DNA from: J038 sp034437535 | GTDB taxonomy: Bacteria > Chloroflexota > Anaerolineae > Aggregatilineales > Phototrophicaceae | Assembly: GCA_034437535.1 (NCBI GenBank) | Contig: DAOTTZ010000073.1 | Location: 9,427-73,426 of the forward strand | Length of the DNA: 64,000 bases | Direction: 5' to 3' | Shown here: one piece after another, positions 51,523-60,444 of the stretch | How positions within the stretch are numbered: the first letter of the stretch is position 1 | Layout of the letters: every line of letters begins with the position of its first letter | The notes under the pieces: model-generated | Told to the model about the DNA's origin: nothing | The model's input: the letters and a program-made list of their open reading frames with translations, nothing else | The model's database searches: none | Program-made: the position numbers and the translations under genes

Positions 51523-52866
51523 TTGAGACGGCTTTTACTGGTATCCTTAGCCTTATTCCTGTTGAGTGCCTGCGCGACTGGCGAAGATGAAGCGACCACC
51601 GAAGGCGACCTGCCCACACGCTTCCCGACGGTGGAAGCGATGACCGAAGTCAGCATTGCGCCCACCGATGTACCAGCCACACGCACCACAATCCCGACCA
51701 ACACACCACGCCCGACCGATATTCCACCCACCGACAGCCCAACGACCGACACACCGCCTATCGCTACTATCACCAGCACGCCACAGCCGGTCGCGGTCGC
51801 CGTCGTGCCGGATGTGGAGAGCGACCTGCCGCTGGAGCGCATCAGCCTGCCGCCGGGGTTCGTCATTCATGTCTTCGCGGATAATGTGCAGGGTGCCCGG
51901 TCGATGACGCGGGCGGAAGACGGCACGATCTTCGTCGGCACCCGGCGCGATGGCGTGGTCTATGCTCTGCGCGATACCGATGGGGATTATCTGATTGACG
52001 AACAACAGGTGATCGCCAATGGTTTGAATAACCCTAACGGCGTCGTCTATCATGATGGTGCCCTGTTCGTCGCCCAGATCGACCGGGTGACACGTTATGA
52101 CAACGTACTGGCGGCGGTCGATGCCAACCGCGACCCCGACCCGGTGTTAATCACCGACCGCTTCCTGGACGAAGGACATCACGGCTGGAAGTACATGCGG
52201 CTCGGCCCGGATGGCAAGCTCTATGTGCCGCAAGGTGTCCCTTGCAACGTGTGCGAAGAATCCGACACATACGGTTATGTGGCCCGCATGAACCTGGATG
52301 GCAGTGATTTCGAAGTGATCTTAAACGGGATGCGAAACACGGTCGGTTTCGACTGGCACCCGGAAACCGGCGACTTCTGGTTCACCGATAACGGGCGCGA
52401 CTGGATGGGGGATGACCTGCCGCCGGATGAACTCAATCACCTGAGCGCGGTCGGCCAGCATTTCGGCTTTCCGTACTGTCACGGCGGCACGGTGATCGAC
52501 CCGGAGTTCGGTTACCCCGGTGCGTGTGACCAATTCCGCGCCCCGGTGATGCCACTCGGCCCGCATGTGGCCGCGCTGGGCCTGCGCTTTTACGATGGTG
52601 AGCAATTCCCGGCCCAATATCACAATCAGGCTTTCATCGCGGAGCGTGGCTCCTGGAACCGGTCGGTGCCCATCGGGTACCGGGTGACGCTGGTGCGGTT
52701 AAACGGGGATCAGGCCGTGAGTTACGAACCCTTCGCGGAAGGCTGGCTCAACCCGGACGGCACCAACTGGGGCCGCCCGGTTGATCTGATGATCTTACCG
52801 GACGGCTCACTATTGGTCAGTGATGACCTGGGCGGGCGGATCTACCGCATCGTCTACACCGGGTAG
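51523..52866 (+). CDS. Sorbosone/glucose-dehydrogenase-like lipoprotein (six-bladed propeller)
   Basis: 447 residues from TTG 51523 (GAGGAG seven bases upstream). The lipobox LLSAC places the lipidated Cys at 17. A Thr/Pro-rich spacer (~18-95) is followed by a propeller of the PQQ-dependent sugar dehydrogenase / L-sorbosone dehydrogenase family: LPPGFVIHVFADNVQGARSM, GTIFVGTRRDGVVYALRDTD, NGLNNPNGVVYHDGALFVAQ, RLGPDGKLYVPQGVPCNVC, GFDWHPETGDFWFTDNGRDW, FGFPYCHGG, PVDLMILPDGSLLVSDDLGG. His and Arg residues expected for PQQ binding appear present, but cofactor use is not proved. Anchored on the outer face of the membrane. Confidence 0.85.
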   Translation: MRRLLLVSLALFLLSACATGEDEATTEGDLPTRFPTVEAMTEVSIAPTDVPATRTTIPTNTPRPTDIPPTDSPTTDTPPIATITSTPQPVAVAVVPDVESDLPLERISLPPGFVIHVFADNVQGARSMTRAEDGTIFVGTRRDGVVYALRDTDGDYLIDEQQVIANGLNNPNGVVYHDGALFVAQIDRVTRYDNVLAAVDANRDPDPVLITDRFLDEGHHGWKYMRLGPDGKLYVPQGVPCNVCEESDTYGYVARMNLDGSDFEVILNGMRNTVGFDWHPETGDFWFTDNGRDWMGDDLPPDELNHLSAVGQHFGFPYCHGGTVIDPEFGYPGACDQFRAPVMPLGPHVAALGLRFYDGEQFPAQYHNQAFIAERGSWNRSVPIGYRVTLVRLNGDQAVSYEPFAEGWLNPDGTNWGRPVDLMILPDGSLLVSDDLGGRIYRIVYTG

Positions 52867-52873
52867 CCCCGGC

Positions 52874-54610
52874 TTAAGACACGTTGACTAACGCGCTGGC
52901 GACATCCTCATCGTAGTTGATGAATGCCAGTCGCACCGTCGCCGTCAACTGGTAGCTGTCGTAGTACGGCAGGTAATCCACGTTGACGGCCACCCGTCTG
53001 CGATACCCGACGAACCACCCCGGACGATACACACATAGCGCGGTACCCTGGGTGTTGCCGGTGGAGCCGACGGTGCCGTCGGCGGTCGCCAGCGGCATCT
53101 CCGCGCTGACTACGACCGGCGCACCATCCATAAACCCGATCTGGCCGGTCTGGGCGGTGGCGTTCGGCCCGGCTTTTTCCATCGTCAGGAATTCGCTCAG
53201 GCCCAGCAACTTGCTATAGGTGGTGCTATCCACGATCCAGGCCAGGTCATTGGGGCGGGCGGCATAACGCGGCGGCATGGCGAAACGAGCAGTACGCAGT
53301 TGTGCCAGCGATAAGGCCCCGCTCTGGGCGATGGCGTTCGCGCTGTTGGTCTCCATCACCAGCTTACGCAGACCGTCCATGGCTAACACACGGTCGGTGC
53401 CGGTGGGCGCGGTGCCCCGGCTGACGTTATCCGCCGTCGTCTCGGTATCACCGTTGAGCAGGACATCGTCGATGCTCTGCGCGATGGCCCGCATGGCTTG
53501 CTCCCGGTAGATGTTCAACACCGGCACGATGGCATCCTCGACCAACTCCGCGCTGAAGCCAACACGCAAGGCCAACTTCTTGGCGGTCAGTTGCACCTGC
53601 CCACTGCCGAATTGACTATCCGGGATCGGGTTACCGCTCCCGCTCAATGTCAGATGCGCTTCGTCTTTGGTCTCCGGCACGAAGTGAACGGTCGGGTCGG
53701 TGCCTTCAATCGGCAGTGTGAACGGATTGGAGGGCATTTCGATTGAGCGGAACAACGGCAAGATCACATTTTCCTGGCGGGCGCGGTTCCAGATCTCCCG
53801 GCTCCACAAATCCGGCACCCAGTCATCACCATAACCGGTGACGATGGTCGCGTTCAGGTCGCCGGTGGCCTTCAGCCCGGCCAGCAGATCATTCTGCCGG
53901 GTGAGTTTGTGCGTCATGGCGTTGGCATAGCGTTCGCTTACACCCTGGAAGCTCTTGCCAGCCCGCAGGAGCATATAGCCATGCACCATGTCCAGCGCGT
54001 CCAGCGAGTCGAATTCGCTACTAACGGTGATCTGAGGGGTCACCGCGTCCTGTGGGTCATGAAACGGTAATGATTTCGTCATCGGGGTTACATCCTTTTC
54101 AGCTTGATAATCGTCAGATGGCTCTAAGTTGAGCGGGGCGGTATCCAGGCCAAGTGCGGCATACGCACTCTTGACCGTGCGGACATCCGTCCGGCGGGGT
54201 TCTGCCGGGGTGGGCGTCAGGCTCCCTTCCACGATGGGCCAACGCTTGATCTCGCCATCGGTCGCGACATCGACCAGATGGGGCAAACTGCCGGATGACC
54301 AGCTCAACGCACCCTTCATCACCAACTTCTGCACGGCCTGCACATAGCGTTCGCGCATGTCAAGCTGGCCTTCGGCCCATACCCCCGCCTCGTCCACGCG
54401 CAGGGTATCAATCGTGCCGATGACCGCCGCTTTCAGCGTGCCGTCCAGGCCGTGATGGTAGAGCAAGGGTCGCTCCGGGTACCACGTCAGGCCCAGGTCG
54501 GTGGCGGGTGTAAAGTATTCGCCGGTGAGGTCGCGGCGGGTGTCATCTCCCCACACGATGAGATAACCGCCCACGCGCCCATCACCCAGTGCTTTTACGC
54601 GGGTTGACAT
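52874..54610 (-). CDS. Fused HK97-type prohead protease and major capsid protein, without other phage genes
   Basis: 578 residues from ATG 54610 (AAGGA upstream; an in-frame ATG 81 bases earlier lies beyond that site). Residues ~5-140 are an S78/U35 prohead protease: GGYLIVWGDDTRRDLTGEYF, His52/53 in LLYHHGLDG, VWAEGQLD, Ser in MKGALSWSSGSLPH, IVEGSLTPTPAEPRR. After a linker (~145-195), residues ~200-578 are an HK97-fold capsid protein (WSREIWNRARQENVILPLFR, LTAKKLALRVGFSAELVED, AIAQSIDDVLLNGD, DLAWIVDSTTYSKLLGL, FMDGAPVVVSAEMP, VDYLPYYDSYQLTATVR). In phages this polyprotein builds and matures the procapsid. No portal, terminase, head-tail or tail gene is nearby. Alternatives: prophage remnant, gene-transfer-agent-like head gene, or a domesticated shell. 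Confidence 0.88.
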   Translation of the reverse strand: MSTRVKALGDGRVGGYLIVWGDDTRRDLTGEYFTPATDLGLTWYPERPLLYHHGLDGTLKAAVIGTIDTLRVDEAGVWAEGQLDMRERYVQAVQKLVMKGALSWSSGSLPHLVDVATDGEIKRWPIVEGSLTPTPAEPRRTDVRTVKSAYAALGLDTAPLNLEPSDDYQAEKDVTPMTKSLPFHDPQDAVTPQITVSSEFDSLDALDMVHGYMLLRAGKSFQGVSERYANAMTHKLTRQNDLLAGLKATGDLNATIVTGYGDDWVPDLWSREIWNRARQENVILPLFRSIEMPSNPFTLPIEGTDPTVHFVPETKDEAHLTLSGSGNPIPDSQFGSGQVQLTAKKLALRVGFSAELVEDAIVPVLNIYREQAMRAIAQSIDDVLLNGDTETTADNVSRGTAPTGTDRVLAMDGLRKLVMETNSANAIAQSGALSLAQLRTARFAMPPRYAARPNDLAWIVDSTTYSKLLGLSEFLTMEKAGPNATAQTGQIGFMDGAPVVVSAEMPLATADGTVGSTGNTQGTALCVYRPGWFVGYRRRVAVNVDYLPYYDSYQLTATVRLAFINYDEDVASALVNVS

Positions 54611-54702
54611 TGGGTCTCTGTCCTTTCTCTGTCGTCCCGTTGTCTTCCAGCGTAGCGGAGATGGCGACTGTTTCGCGGGTGATGTGGTCAACCATGTCGT
54701 AC

Positions 54703-54738
54703 ATAAAAACTGCCGCCCGATCTCAGACCGGACGGCAG
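54703..54738 (-). terminator. Rho-independent terminator of crtI
   Basis: CTGCCGCCCG (from 54710) pairs with CGGACGGCAG (to 54738) with one bulge. On the minus strand the stem is followed by TTTTTATG. It lies between the crtI stop and the capsid gene start, so the capsid gene must have its own promoter in the ~85 bases between. Confidence 0.82.
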
Positions 54739-54775
54739 GTAGATAGTATCGCTTGATGTGGTGTGTTGCGGTTGG

Positions 54776-56320
54776 TTAATCCCCGGCGACGGGTTCCGGT
54801 GCCGGCTCCGGGTTGACCGCGATACGACGCGGCAACGGCAGATCTTCCATGACGAGATCTTGCGCGATGATGCTGGACGACAGCACCCCTGGCAGGCCCG
54901 CGCCGGGGTGCGTCCCCGCGCCGACGAAGTACAGGTTGCCCACGTCTTCGCTCCGGTTGTGCGGGCGGAACCAGGCGGACTGCATCAAGATCGGTTGCAC
55001 GCTAAAGGCCGAGCCGAGATAACTATTCAGCGTGCCTTCAAAGTGCAACGGATCAATCATATGCTCCGCCACGATGTTCTCTTGCAGATCTGGCAGGTAA
55101 TTGTCTTCCAGGAACTGCATGATGGTGTCGCGGTATGGCTTGGCCTGGGTGCGCCAGTCCGTCCCACTGCCCAGGTGCGGCACCGGGGACAACACATAGA
55201 ATGACTCGTGGCCTTCCGGCGCGATGCTCTCATCGGTGATGGTCGGCATGTGCAGGTACAGGCTGAAGTCATCCGCCAGGTGTTTCTTCTGGAAGATGTC
55301 GCGCAGGAGTGCTTTGTAACGATCACCCAGGATGATGTTATGATGCGCCAGCTTGGTATCCAGATAGCGGCGTTTGGTGCCAAAGTAGATGACGAACAAC
55401 GACATGCTGTACTTCAGGCTTTTCACCCGGCGGTCAGTCCACTTAGAGCGGTGGCGCGGGTCGATCATGTTGAGGTACGTAAAGGCCACGTCAGCGTTGC
55501 TCACCACCGCGTCGGCGTGAACTTCGCCGACGCTTTCCAGCCGGATGCCGTAGGCTTTGCCGCTATCGTTGACCAGGATCTCATCGACCGGTGTGCTGAG
55601 GTGGATCTTGCCGCCTAATTCTTCAAAGAGCCGGGCCATCCCGTTGACAATCGCACCGGTACCGCCGATGGCGTAATGAATGCCCCACTCACGTTCCAGG
55701 TAATGGATCATGGCGTAGATGCTGGGGCTATCGAACGGATTCCCGCCGATGAGCAACGGGTGAAAGCTAAATACCCGGCGCAAGAACTCGTCTTTGACGT
55801 ATTGCGCGGCATACGCATACACACTCTTGTACGATTGCATCTTGATCAGATCCGGCGCGACTTTGAGCATATCCCACATGTTGAGGAACGGCTTGTCGGC
55901 CAATTCGACAAAGCCCTTCTGGAAGATGGCTTTGGTGGTCTTCATAAACCGCTGGTAGCCTTCCACGTCTTCCGGGCTACGTTGGCGGATCTGCTCGTGG
56001 ATGAAATCCGGGTCGCCGTTGTAATCAAACGGCTTACCTTCGGAGTCAAAGATGCGATAGAACGGATCACACGGGACAAACTGCACGTAATCTTCGCGCT
56101 TTTTGCCGGCCAGCTCCCAGATGTCATCGAACATAAACGGCGCGGTGATGACCGTCGGGCCACCGTCAAACTTAAAGCCGTTCTGCTCGTACACATAGGC
56201 CCGCCCGCCGAGCTTATCGCGCTTTTCGAAGATCTCTACATCATAGCCCTGCGCGGCCAGCCGAACCGCCGCCCCCAGGCCACCGAAGCCACTACCGATT
56301 ACGATGACTTTTCTGCCCAT
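54776..56320 (-). CDS. crtI: Phytoene desaturase (CrtI-type carotenoid desaturase)
   Basis: 514 residues. N-terminal FAD-binding IVIGSGFGGLGAAVRLAAQG (residues ~5-24), then EKRDKLGGRAYVYEQNGFKF and FDGGPTVIT, all CrtI hallmarks. The C-terminal bacterial-type desaturase signature is LYFVGAGTHPGAGLPGVLSS. It dehydrogenates phytoene towards lycopene at the membrane. The core also has GGTGAIVNGMARLFEELGG, shared with the CrtI/CrtN/CrtO group, so a later-stage carotenoid oxidase is possible. No crtB or other carotenoid gene is within the window. A Pro/Glu-rich tail (EPAPEPVAGD) ends the protein. uppS, whose product makes polyprenyl diphosphate, lies upstream on the same strand but 150 bases away. 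Confidence 0.9.
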   Translation of the reverse strand: MGRKVIVIGSGFGGLGAAVRLAAQGYDVEIFEKRDKLGGRAYVYEQNGFKFDGGPTVITAPFMFDDIWELAGKKREDYVQFVPCDPFYRIFDSEGKPFDYNGDPDFIHEQIRQRSPEDVEGYQRFMKTTKAIFQKGFVELADKPFLNMWDMLKVAPDLIKMQSYKSVYAYAAQYVKDEFLRRVFSFHPLLIGGNPFDSPSIYAMIHYLEREWGIHYAIGGTGAIVNGMARLFEELGGKIHLSTPVDEILVNDSGKAYGIRLESVGEVHADAVVSNADVAFTYLNMIDPRHRSKWTDRRVKSLKYSMSLFVIYFGTKRRYLDTKLAHHNIILGDRYKALLRDIFQKKHLADDFSLYLHMPTITDESIAPEGHESFYVLSPVPHLGSGTDWRTQAKPYRDTIMQFLEDNYLPDLQENIVAEHMIDPLHFEGTLNSYLGSAFSVQPILMQSAWFRPHNRSEDVGNLYFVGAGTHPGAGLPGVLSSSIIAQDLVMEDLPLPRRIAVNPEPAPEPVAGD

Positions 56321-56472
56321 GTTTTGAGTCCTTACGTCAAATTGTTTTGGATAGATTGAATCTTATTATCAGACGAAAGGGCACAGGATGCAACGAAGGT
56401 TCACTGACCTCTTAGTGGGGGGTTAGATCATGCTCATGTGGCGGCAGGCCGCTTAAAGCCGCCGCCAACCGG

Positions 56473-57261
56473 TTAATTTTCCGGGGTGGGGGCAGTCTCT
56501 AGCGCGTCGATCTGTTGATCGGTCTTGCCGAAGCGCCGCCGCCGCTTGTTGAACTCCCACAACGCCTGGAGCAAGGCGTGCTTGTCGAAATCCGGCCAGT
56601 ACGTCGGCGTGGCATAATACTCCGCATAAGATCCTTGCCACAATAAGAAGTTACTCAGGCGGAACTCGCCGCCGGTGCGGATGATGAGGTCAGGATCTGG
56701 CAGGCCGCCGGTATACAGGTAACTACTCAGCAAGTCCTCTGTCACCTGCTCCGGCGTGTAACCATCACACATAATCTGCTGGACGGCCTGCACGATCTCA
56801 TCACGCCCGCCATAATTGAAGGCCACATTGAGGATCAAGCGGTCGTTATCTTTGGTGTAATCGCAGGCTTCCAGGATCTTCTGTTGGAGGCCAGGGTCTA
56901 CGCCGTCCATCTTGCCGATGTGGCGCACCTGCACCCCGTTCTTATGGAGTTTCTTCACTTCCTGGTCTAGCACCAGGTTCAAGATCGACATCAACACCTT
57001 GACCTCCGACGCCGGGCGTTCCCAATTTTCGGTGGAAAACGCATAAATGGTCAGGATTTCGATGCCGAATTCGACGCACGCCTCCAGGATGTGCCGCAGA
57101 TTTTCCTTACCGCGATGATGACCGCGTGTGCGGTTCATGCCGCGTTCGGTCGCCCAACGTCCGTTCCCATCCATGATGATGCCGACATGACGCGGCACAA
57201 CGGGCGGTAGGGGCAGGGCTTCATCCGGTTGATCGTCGTCATTCTTTTGCCAGAAGCTCAT
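56473..57261 (-). CDS. uppS: Isoprenyl transferase (undecaprenyl diphosphate synthase family)
   Basis: 262 residues. Cis-prenyltransferase motifs: HVGIIMDGNGRWATERG with catalytic Asp31, GHHRGKENLRHILEACVEFG, IYAFSTENWERP, LNVAFNYGGRDEIVQAVQQI, DLIIRTGGEFRLSNFLLWQG and YAEYYATPTYWPDF. It builds the long-chain cis-polyprenyl diphosphate that carries peptidoglycan and glycan precursors. AAGGAGG sits 10 bases before the ATG. It follows frr after 79 bases, the conserved frr-uppS order. A GC-rich hairpin lies in the gap (about 57301-57330) without a T tract. The product would also supply lipid carrier for the two ArnT/PMT-like glycosyltransferases. Confidence 0.96.
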   Translation of the reverse strand: MSFWQKNDDDQPDEALPLPPVVPRHVGIIMDGNGRWATERGMNRTRGHHRGKENLRHILEACVEFGIEILTIYAFSTENWERPASEVKVLMSILNLVLDQEVKKLHKNGVQVRHIGKMDGVDPGLQQKILEACDYTKDNDRLILNVAFNYGGRDEIVQAVQQIMCDGYTPEQVTEDLLSSYLYTGGLPDPDLIIRTGGEFRLSNFLLWQGSYAEYYATPTYWPDFDKHALLQALWEFNKRRRRFGKTDQQIDALETAPTPEN

Positions 57262-57340
57262 AAGAACTGGCCTCCTTAATTACACAGTTACGCGATGAGA
57301 TGGGCGGGCCATTGCCGGCCCACCCGCTAGCTGATGGACG

Positions 57341-57901
57341 CTATATCTCCATCAAGTCGTTTTTCTTCTCTTTGCCCATATTGTCAATCTTCGCGATGTG
57401 ATCGTCGGTGAGCTTCTGTACTTTGGCTTCGCCGTTTCTACGTTCGTCTTCGGAGATCTCCTTCTCCTTCTCAAAGTCTTTGAGATCATCATTTGCACTG
57501 CGGCGAATGTTACGGATGGCAACCCGCGCATCTTCCAGTCGCTTATCGACATGCTTGACCAACTCCTCACGGCGATCTCGAGTCAACGCGGGCACATTCA
57601 GCCGGATGGTACTCCCATCCACATTCGGATGTATCCCCAGGCTCTCATCTCTTTGCAGGGCTTTCTCAATTTCTTGAACGGCGGTGTTATCATATGGGCG
57701 GATGAGAATTTGCAGGGCCTCTGGCGTAGAAATATTTGCCAAATCCCGCAGACGGACTGCCTGCCCGTAATAATCTACTATCACATTTTCAACCAGGGCG
57801 GTACTGGCGCGGTTGCCACGTATCCCTTGCAATTCGTCCTTTAAGACTCTGATGGTAGACTCCATACTATCTTTTGCGTCTCCAAGTATCTCTTGAATCA
57901 T
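57341..57901 (-). CDS. frr: Ribosome recycling factor
   Basis: 186 residues, the normal length. Typical features: IRVLKDELQGIRGNRASTAL, VDYYGQAVRLRDLANISTPE, LQILIRPYD, IEKALQRDESLGIHPNVDGS, IRLNVPALTRDRREELVKHV, VAIRNIRRSANDDLKDFEKE, and the C-terminal helix ending KIDNMGKEKKNDLMEI. With EF-G it splits post-termination ribosomes. Ribosome-binding site GAAGGA upstream of ATG 57901. pyrH and tsf, often upstream, are replaced here by rlmB and cysS on the same strand, which end 65 bases before the frr start. Confidence 0.97.
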   Translation of the reverse strand: MIQEILGDAKDSMESTIRVLKDELQGIRGNRASTALVENVIVDYYGQAVRLRDLANISTPEALQILIRPYDNTAVQEIEKALQRDESLGIHPNVDGSTIRLNVPALTRDRREELVKHVDKRLEDARVAIRNIRRSANDDLKDFEKEKEISEDERRNGEAKVQKLTDDHIAKIDNMGKEKKNDLMEI

Positions 57902-57965
57902 TCTTTATTGTCCTTCCAGAGAATATTTTACCCTTTGTATTTTACACACAACCCGGCGAAAATGC

Positions 57966-58733
57966 TTAACGGGATTCACGCCAGCCCCGCCAACCCCGCG
58001 CCTGCCAGGCCGCATACAGTGCCACCGAGCCGACTGTCGCCACGTTCAAGCTGGCGACCCGCCCGCGCATCGGCAACGTCAGCCGGATGTCACACGTTTC
58101 CCGGACGAGCCGGCGCATCCCGTCCCCTTCACTCCCCAGCACCAGGCCGATGCCGATGTCCAGGTCGGTCTTATCCAGCGGTTGCAGGTCATCGCCGATG
58201 TCCAACCCGACCATCCACAGGTCATCGTCCTTCAAGTCTTTCATCGTGTTGACCAGATTCGTGACCTGCGCCACCATCACATGCTCCACCGCACCGGATG
58301 ACGCGGCACTCACCGCCGGGGTGACGCCGACCGCCCGGCGTTCTTGCAAGACGACGCCATGCACGCCGACGGCATCCGCCACCCGCATCAGGCTTCCTAC
58401 GTTCTGCGGATCCTGAAGCAAATCCAGCAGGAGGATAAAGGGCCGTTCGTCGCGCTCAGCGGCCAATGCCAGCATCGCCTCTACCGTACCATAAGGATAC
58501 CCCCGCGACCGTAAGATCGCATTTTGGTGGTTCGCCCCGCCGGAAAGATCGTCCAGGATGTGGCGCGGCACCCGCCGCACCGGTACATCCCGCGCATGGG
58601 CAATCTGGATCATCTCGCCGATCACCCCGCGATCATCGGTCTTATCCGCCAGGAGCAACTGGTCAATGTGGCGGCGGTTGGCCTTCAGTGCTTCGATCAC
58701 CGGCCAATGCCCATAAAGATATTCTGGTTTCAT
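57966..58733 (-). CDS. rlmB: 23S rRNA 2'-O-ribose methyltransferase (SpoU/TrmH family, RlmB type)
   Basis: 255 residues. N-terminal L30e-like substrate domain: YLYGHWPVIEALKANRRHID, VPVRRVPRHILDDLSGGANH. SPOUT catalytic domain with the three family motifs: LLDLLQDPQNVGSLMRVADA, LVLGSEGDGMRRL, and IRLTLPMRGRVASLNVATVG. It forms a trefoil knot and methylates a guanosine ribose, G2251 for the E. coli enzyme. The YGHWPV start (usually YGxxxV) supports RlmB, although some paralogues modify other sites. It follows cysS after 48 bases, an arrangement common in bacteria. Confidence 0.9.
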   Translation of the reverse strand: MKPEYLYGHWPVIEALKANRRHIDQLLLADKTDDRGVIGEMIQIAHARDVPVRRVPRHILDDLSGGANHQNAILRSRGYPYGTVEAMLALAAERDERPFILLLDLLQDPQNVGSLMRVADAVGVHGVVLQERRAVGVTPAVSAASSGAVEHVMVAQVTNLVNTMKDLKDDDLWMVGLDIGDDLQPLDKTDLDIGIGLVLGSEGDGMRRLVRETCDIRLTLPMRGRVASLNVATVGSVALYAAWQARGWRGWRESR

Positions 58734-58781
58734 CAGCCGTGTGCTTCCCCGTTCAATGACATCACACCGTTGATCCCCACG

Positions 58782-60251
58782 TTATTCAGTCTTCCAGAGG
58801 GTACCATCGGCGCGGTCTTCCAGCACCACGCCTAGCTCGGCCATCTGGTCGCGGATGCGGTCGGCAGTGGCAAAGTCTTTGTTCTGCCGGGCCTGCGCCC
58901 GCATGTCGATCAACAGGTCGATCAACCCGGCTTCGCGGGCCGCGTTCGGCCCGGCGGTGGCTTCGCCCTCCGGGATGATGCCCAGGACTTCGGTGCCGAA
59001 ATCCTGATACACCGCGTCGATCTCGCTCAAGGTGTTCAGCCCGATCTCGGCGTCTCCATTGAGCAGGGTGTTGACATCGCGGGTAAATTCCTGAAGCGCG
59101 GCCAGGGCTTTGGGCGCGTTGAAGTCATCGTCCATCGCCGCTGTGAACGCATCCCGCGCCTGGGCCACGCGCTCGTCAAAGCTATTACCAGCGTCGCCTT
59201 CCGGGGCTTCGCCGATCATCCGCCGGGTGAGCCGGGCCGCGTTGGTCAGCCGCTCCCACCCGGCATGGGCGGTCGCCAATGAGTCGTCGCTGTAGGTGAC
59301 CGGGCTGGCGTAGTGTGCGCTGATTGCGAACATCCGCACCACTTCCGGGCGGTGGTCGGCCAGTGCATCGCGCACCGTGACGAAGTTGCCCAGGCTTTTG
59401 CTCATCTTCACCGGCGTGCCATCCAGCGCATCCGGCACCATCAAGCTCCCCACCAGCATCCAATACCGGGCGAAATCCGCATCATTGGCGGATTCGCTCT
59501 GCGCGATCTCACATTCGTTATGCGGGAAGATGTTGTCAATGCCGCCGCCGTGAATGTCAAAGGTCGGGCCGAGATACTTCTTCGCCATCGCAGAGCATTC
59601 GATGTGCCACCCAGGGAAGCCTTCCCCCCAGGGGCTATCCCAGCGCAAGATATGCTCCGGGTCGGCCTTCTTCCACAGCGCGAAATCTGCCGCGTTGCGC
59701 TTCTCACTGCGCACTTCTTCACGGGTGCCTTCGGCCTGTTCGTCTAACCGGCGGTTGCTCAGCTTGCCATAATCCGGGTCTTTGGTCACGTCGAAGTAAA
59801 CGCTTCCGTTCACCTCATAGGCGAAGTCTTTACGAAGCAAATCTTCGATCATGTTGATCTGCTCCGGGACGTGGCCGCTAGCACGCGGGGAAATATCCGG
59901 GCGGATGACACCGAGTGCGTCCATATCTTCGAAGTAATAGCGGGTGTAGGTCTCCACCAGTTGCATCGGCTTGGCCTGGAGCGCACGAGCCTTACGCAAG
60001 ATTTTGTCCTCACCGGATTCCGCCTCGGTCAGGTGGCCCACATCGGTGATGTTCTGCACGTACAGCACCTCATAACCGCTAAAGCGCAACCAGCGCAAGA
60101 TCAAGTCAAAGGAGACATAACTTTTGGCATGGCCCAGGTGAGAATAATCGTAAACCGTCGGCCCGCACACATACATGCCCACACGCTCGGCATCCAACGG
60201 GATAAAGGGCTGTTTCTCACGTCCGAGGACGTTATAAATCTGAAGACTCAT
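58782..60251 (-). CDS. cysS: Cysteinyl-tRNA synthetase
   Basis: 489 residues, class I synthetase. MYVCGPTVYDYSHLGHAKSY contains the HIGH-type motif (HLGH) and first zinc Cys; further zinc ligands appear in WHIECSAMAKKYLG and the HNECEIAQSE region; GGIDNIFPHNE is conserved. KMSKSLGNFVTVRD closes the active site. The anticodon-binding DALR-type C-terminus contains MRAQARQNKDFATADRIRDQ. Charges tRNA-Cys. First gene of a likely cysS-rlmB-frr-uppS minus-strand cluster of translation and envelope genes. Confidence 0.97.
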   Translation of the reverse strand: MSLQIYNVLGREKQPFIPLDAERVGMYVCGPTVYDYSHLGHAKSYVSFDLILRWLRFSGYEVLYVQNITDVGHLTEAESGEDKILRKARALQAKPMQLVETYTRYYFEDMDALGVIRPDISPRASGHVPEQINMIEDLLRKDFAYEVNGSVYFDVTKDPDYGKLSNRRLDEQAEGTREEVRSEKRNAADFALWKKADPEHILRWDSPWGEGFPGWHIECSAMAKKYLGPTFDIHGGGIDNIFPHNECEIAQSESANDADFARYWMLVGSLMVPDALDGTPVKMSKSLGNFVTVRDALADHRPEVVRMFAISAHYASPVTYSDDSLATAHAGWERLTNAARLTRRMIGEAPEGDAGNSFDERVAQARDAFTAAMDDDFNAPKALAALQEFTRDVNTLLNGDAEIGLNTLSEIDAVYQDFGTEVLGIIPEGEATAGPNAAREAGLIDLLIDMRAQARQNKDFATADRIRDQMAELGVVLEDRADGTLWKTE

Positions 60252-60368
60252 CGCGATTGTGTCCTGTTGTTGGATTGGATCGGCTTAAGTGTATCAAAAC
60301 GTGGGCAGAAAATCATCCGCCAGCCCAATGGTTTGAATTCCGTTTCATCTTCTTCTATCGGCACTCAG

Positions 60369-60398
60369 TTGCAACTATGCTACACTATGAGATATAGT
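60369..60398 (+). promoter_or_regulatory. Promoter of the Roadblock / V4R-like / receiver operon
   Basis: TTGCAA (60369-60374) and TATAGT (60393-60398) with an 18-base spacer, 46 bases upstream of the TTG start at 60445. The -10 is embedded in a palindrome (see 60385-60410). Confidence 0.55.
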
Positions 60399-60410
60399 AC
60401 AATCTCATAG
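60385..60410. promoter_or_regulatory. Operator-like dyad over the -10 element
   Basis: Perfect inverted repeat CTATGAGA (60385-60392) / TCTCATAG (60403-60410), 10 bases apart, enclosing the -10 TATAGT. The geometry (half-site centres 18 bases apart) suits a dimeric repressor that blocks polymerase. No regulator gene is adjacent. Confidence 0.6.
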
Positions 60411-60444
60411 AGACTCGCAATCCGCAAACGAGGAGAAGACCGCG

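Noticed and set aside
52874..54610. Encapsulin
   Set aside because: Encapsulins lack a prohead protease; here the protease is fused to the N-terminus of the capsid.
52867..56472. Complete prophage or gene-transfer-agent cluster
   Set aside because: No terminase, portal, tail, integrase or lysis gene around the capsid gene; neighbours are housekeeping genes.
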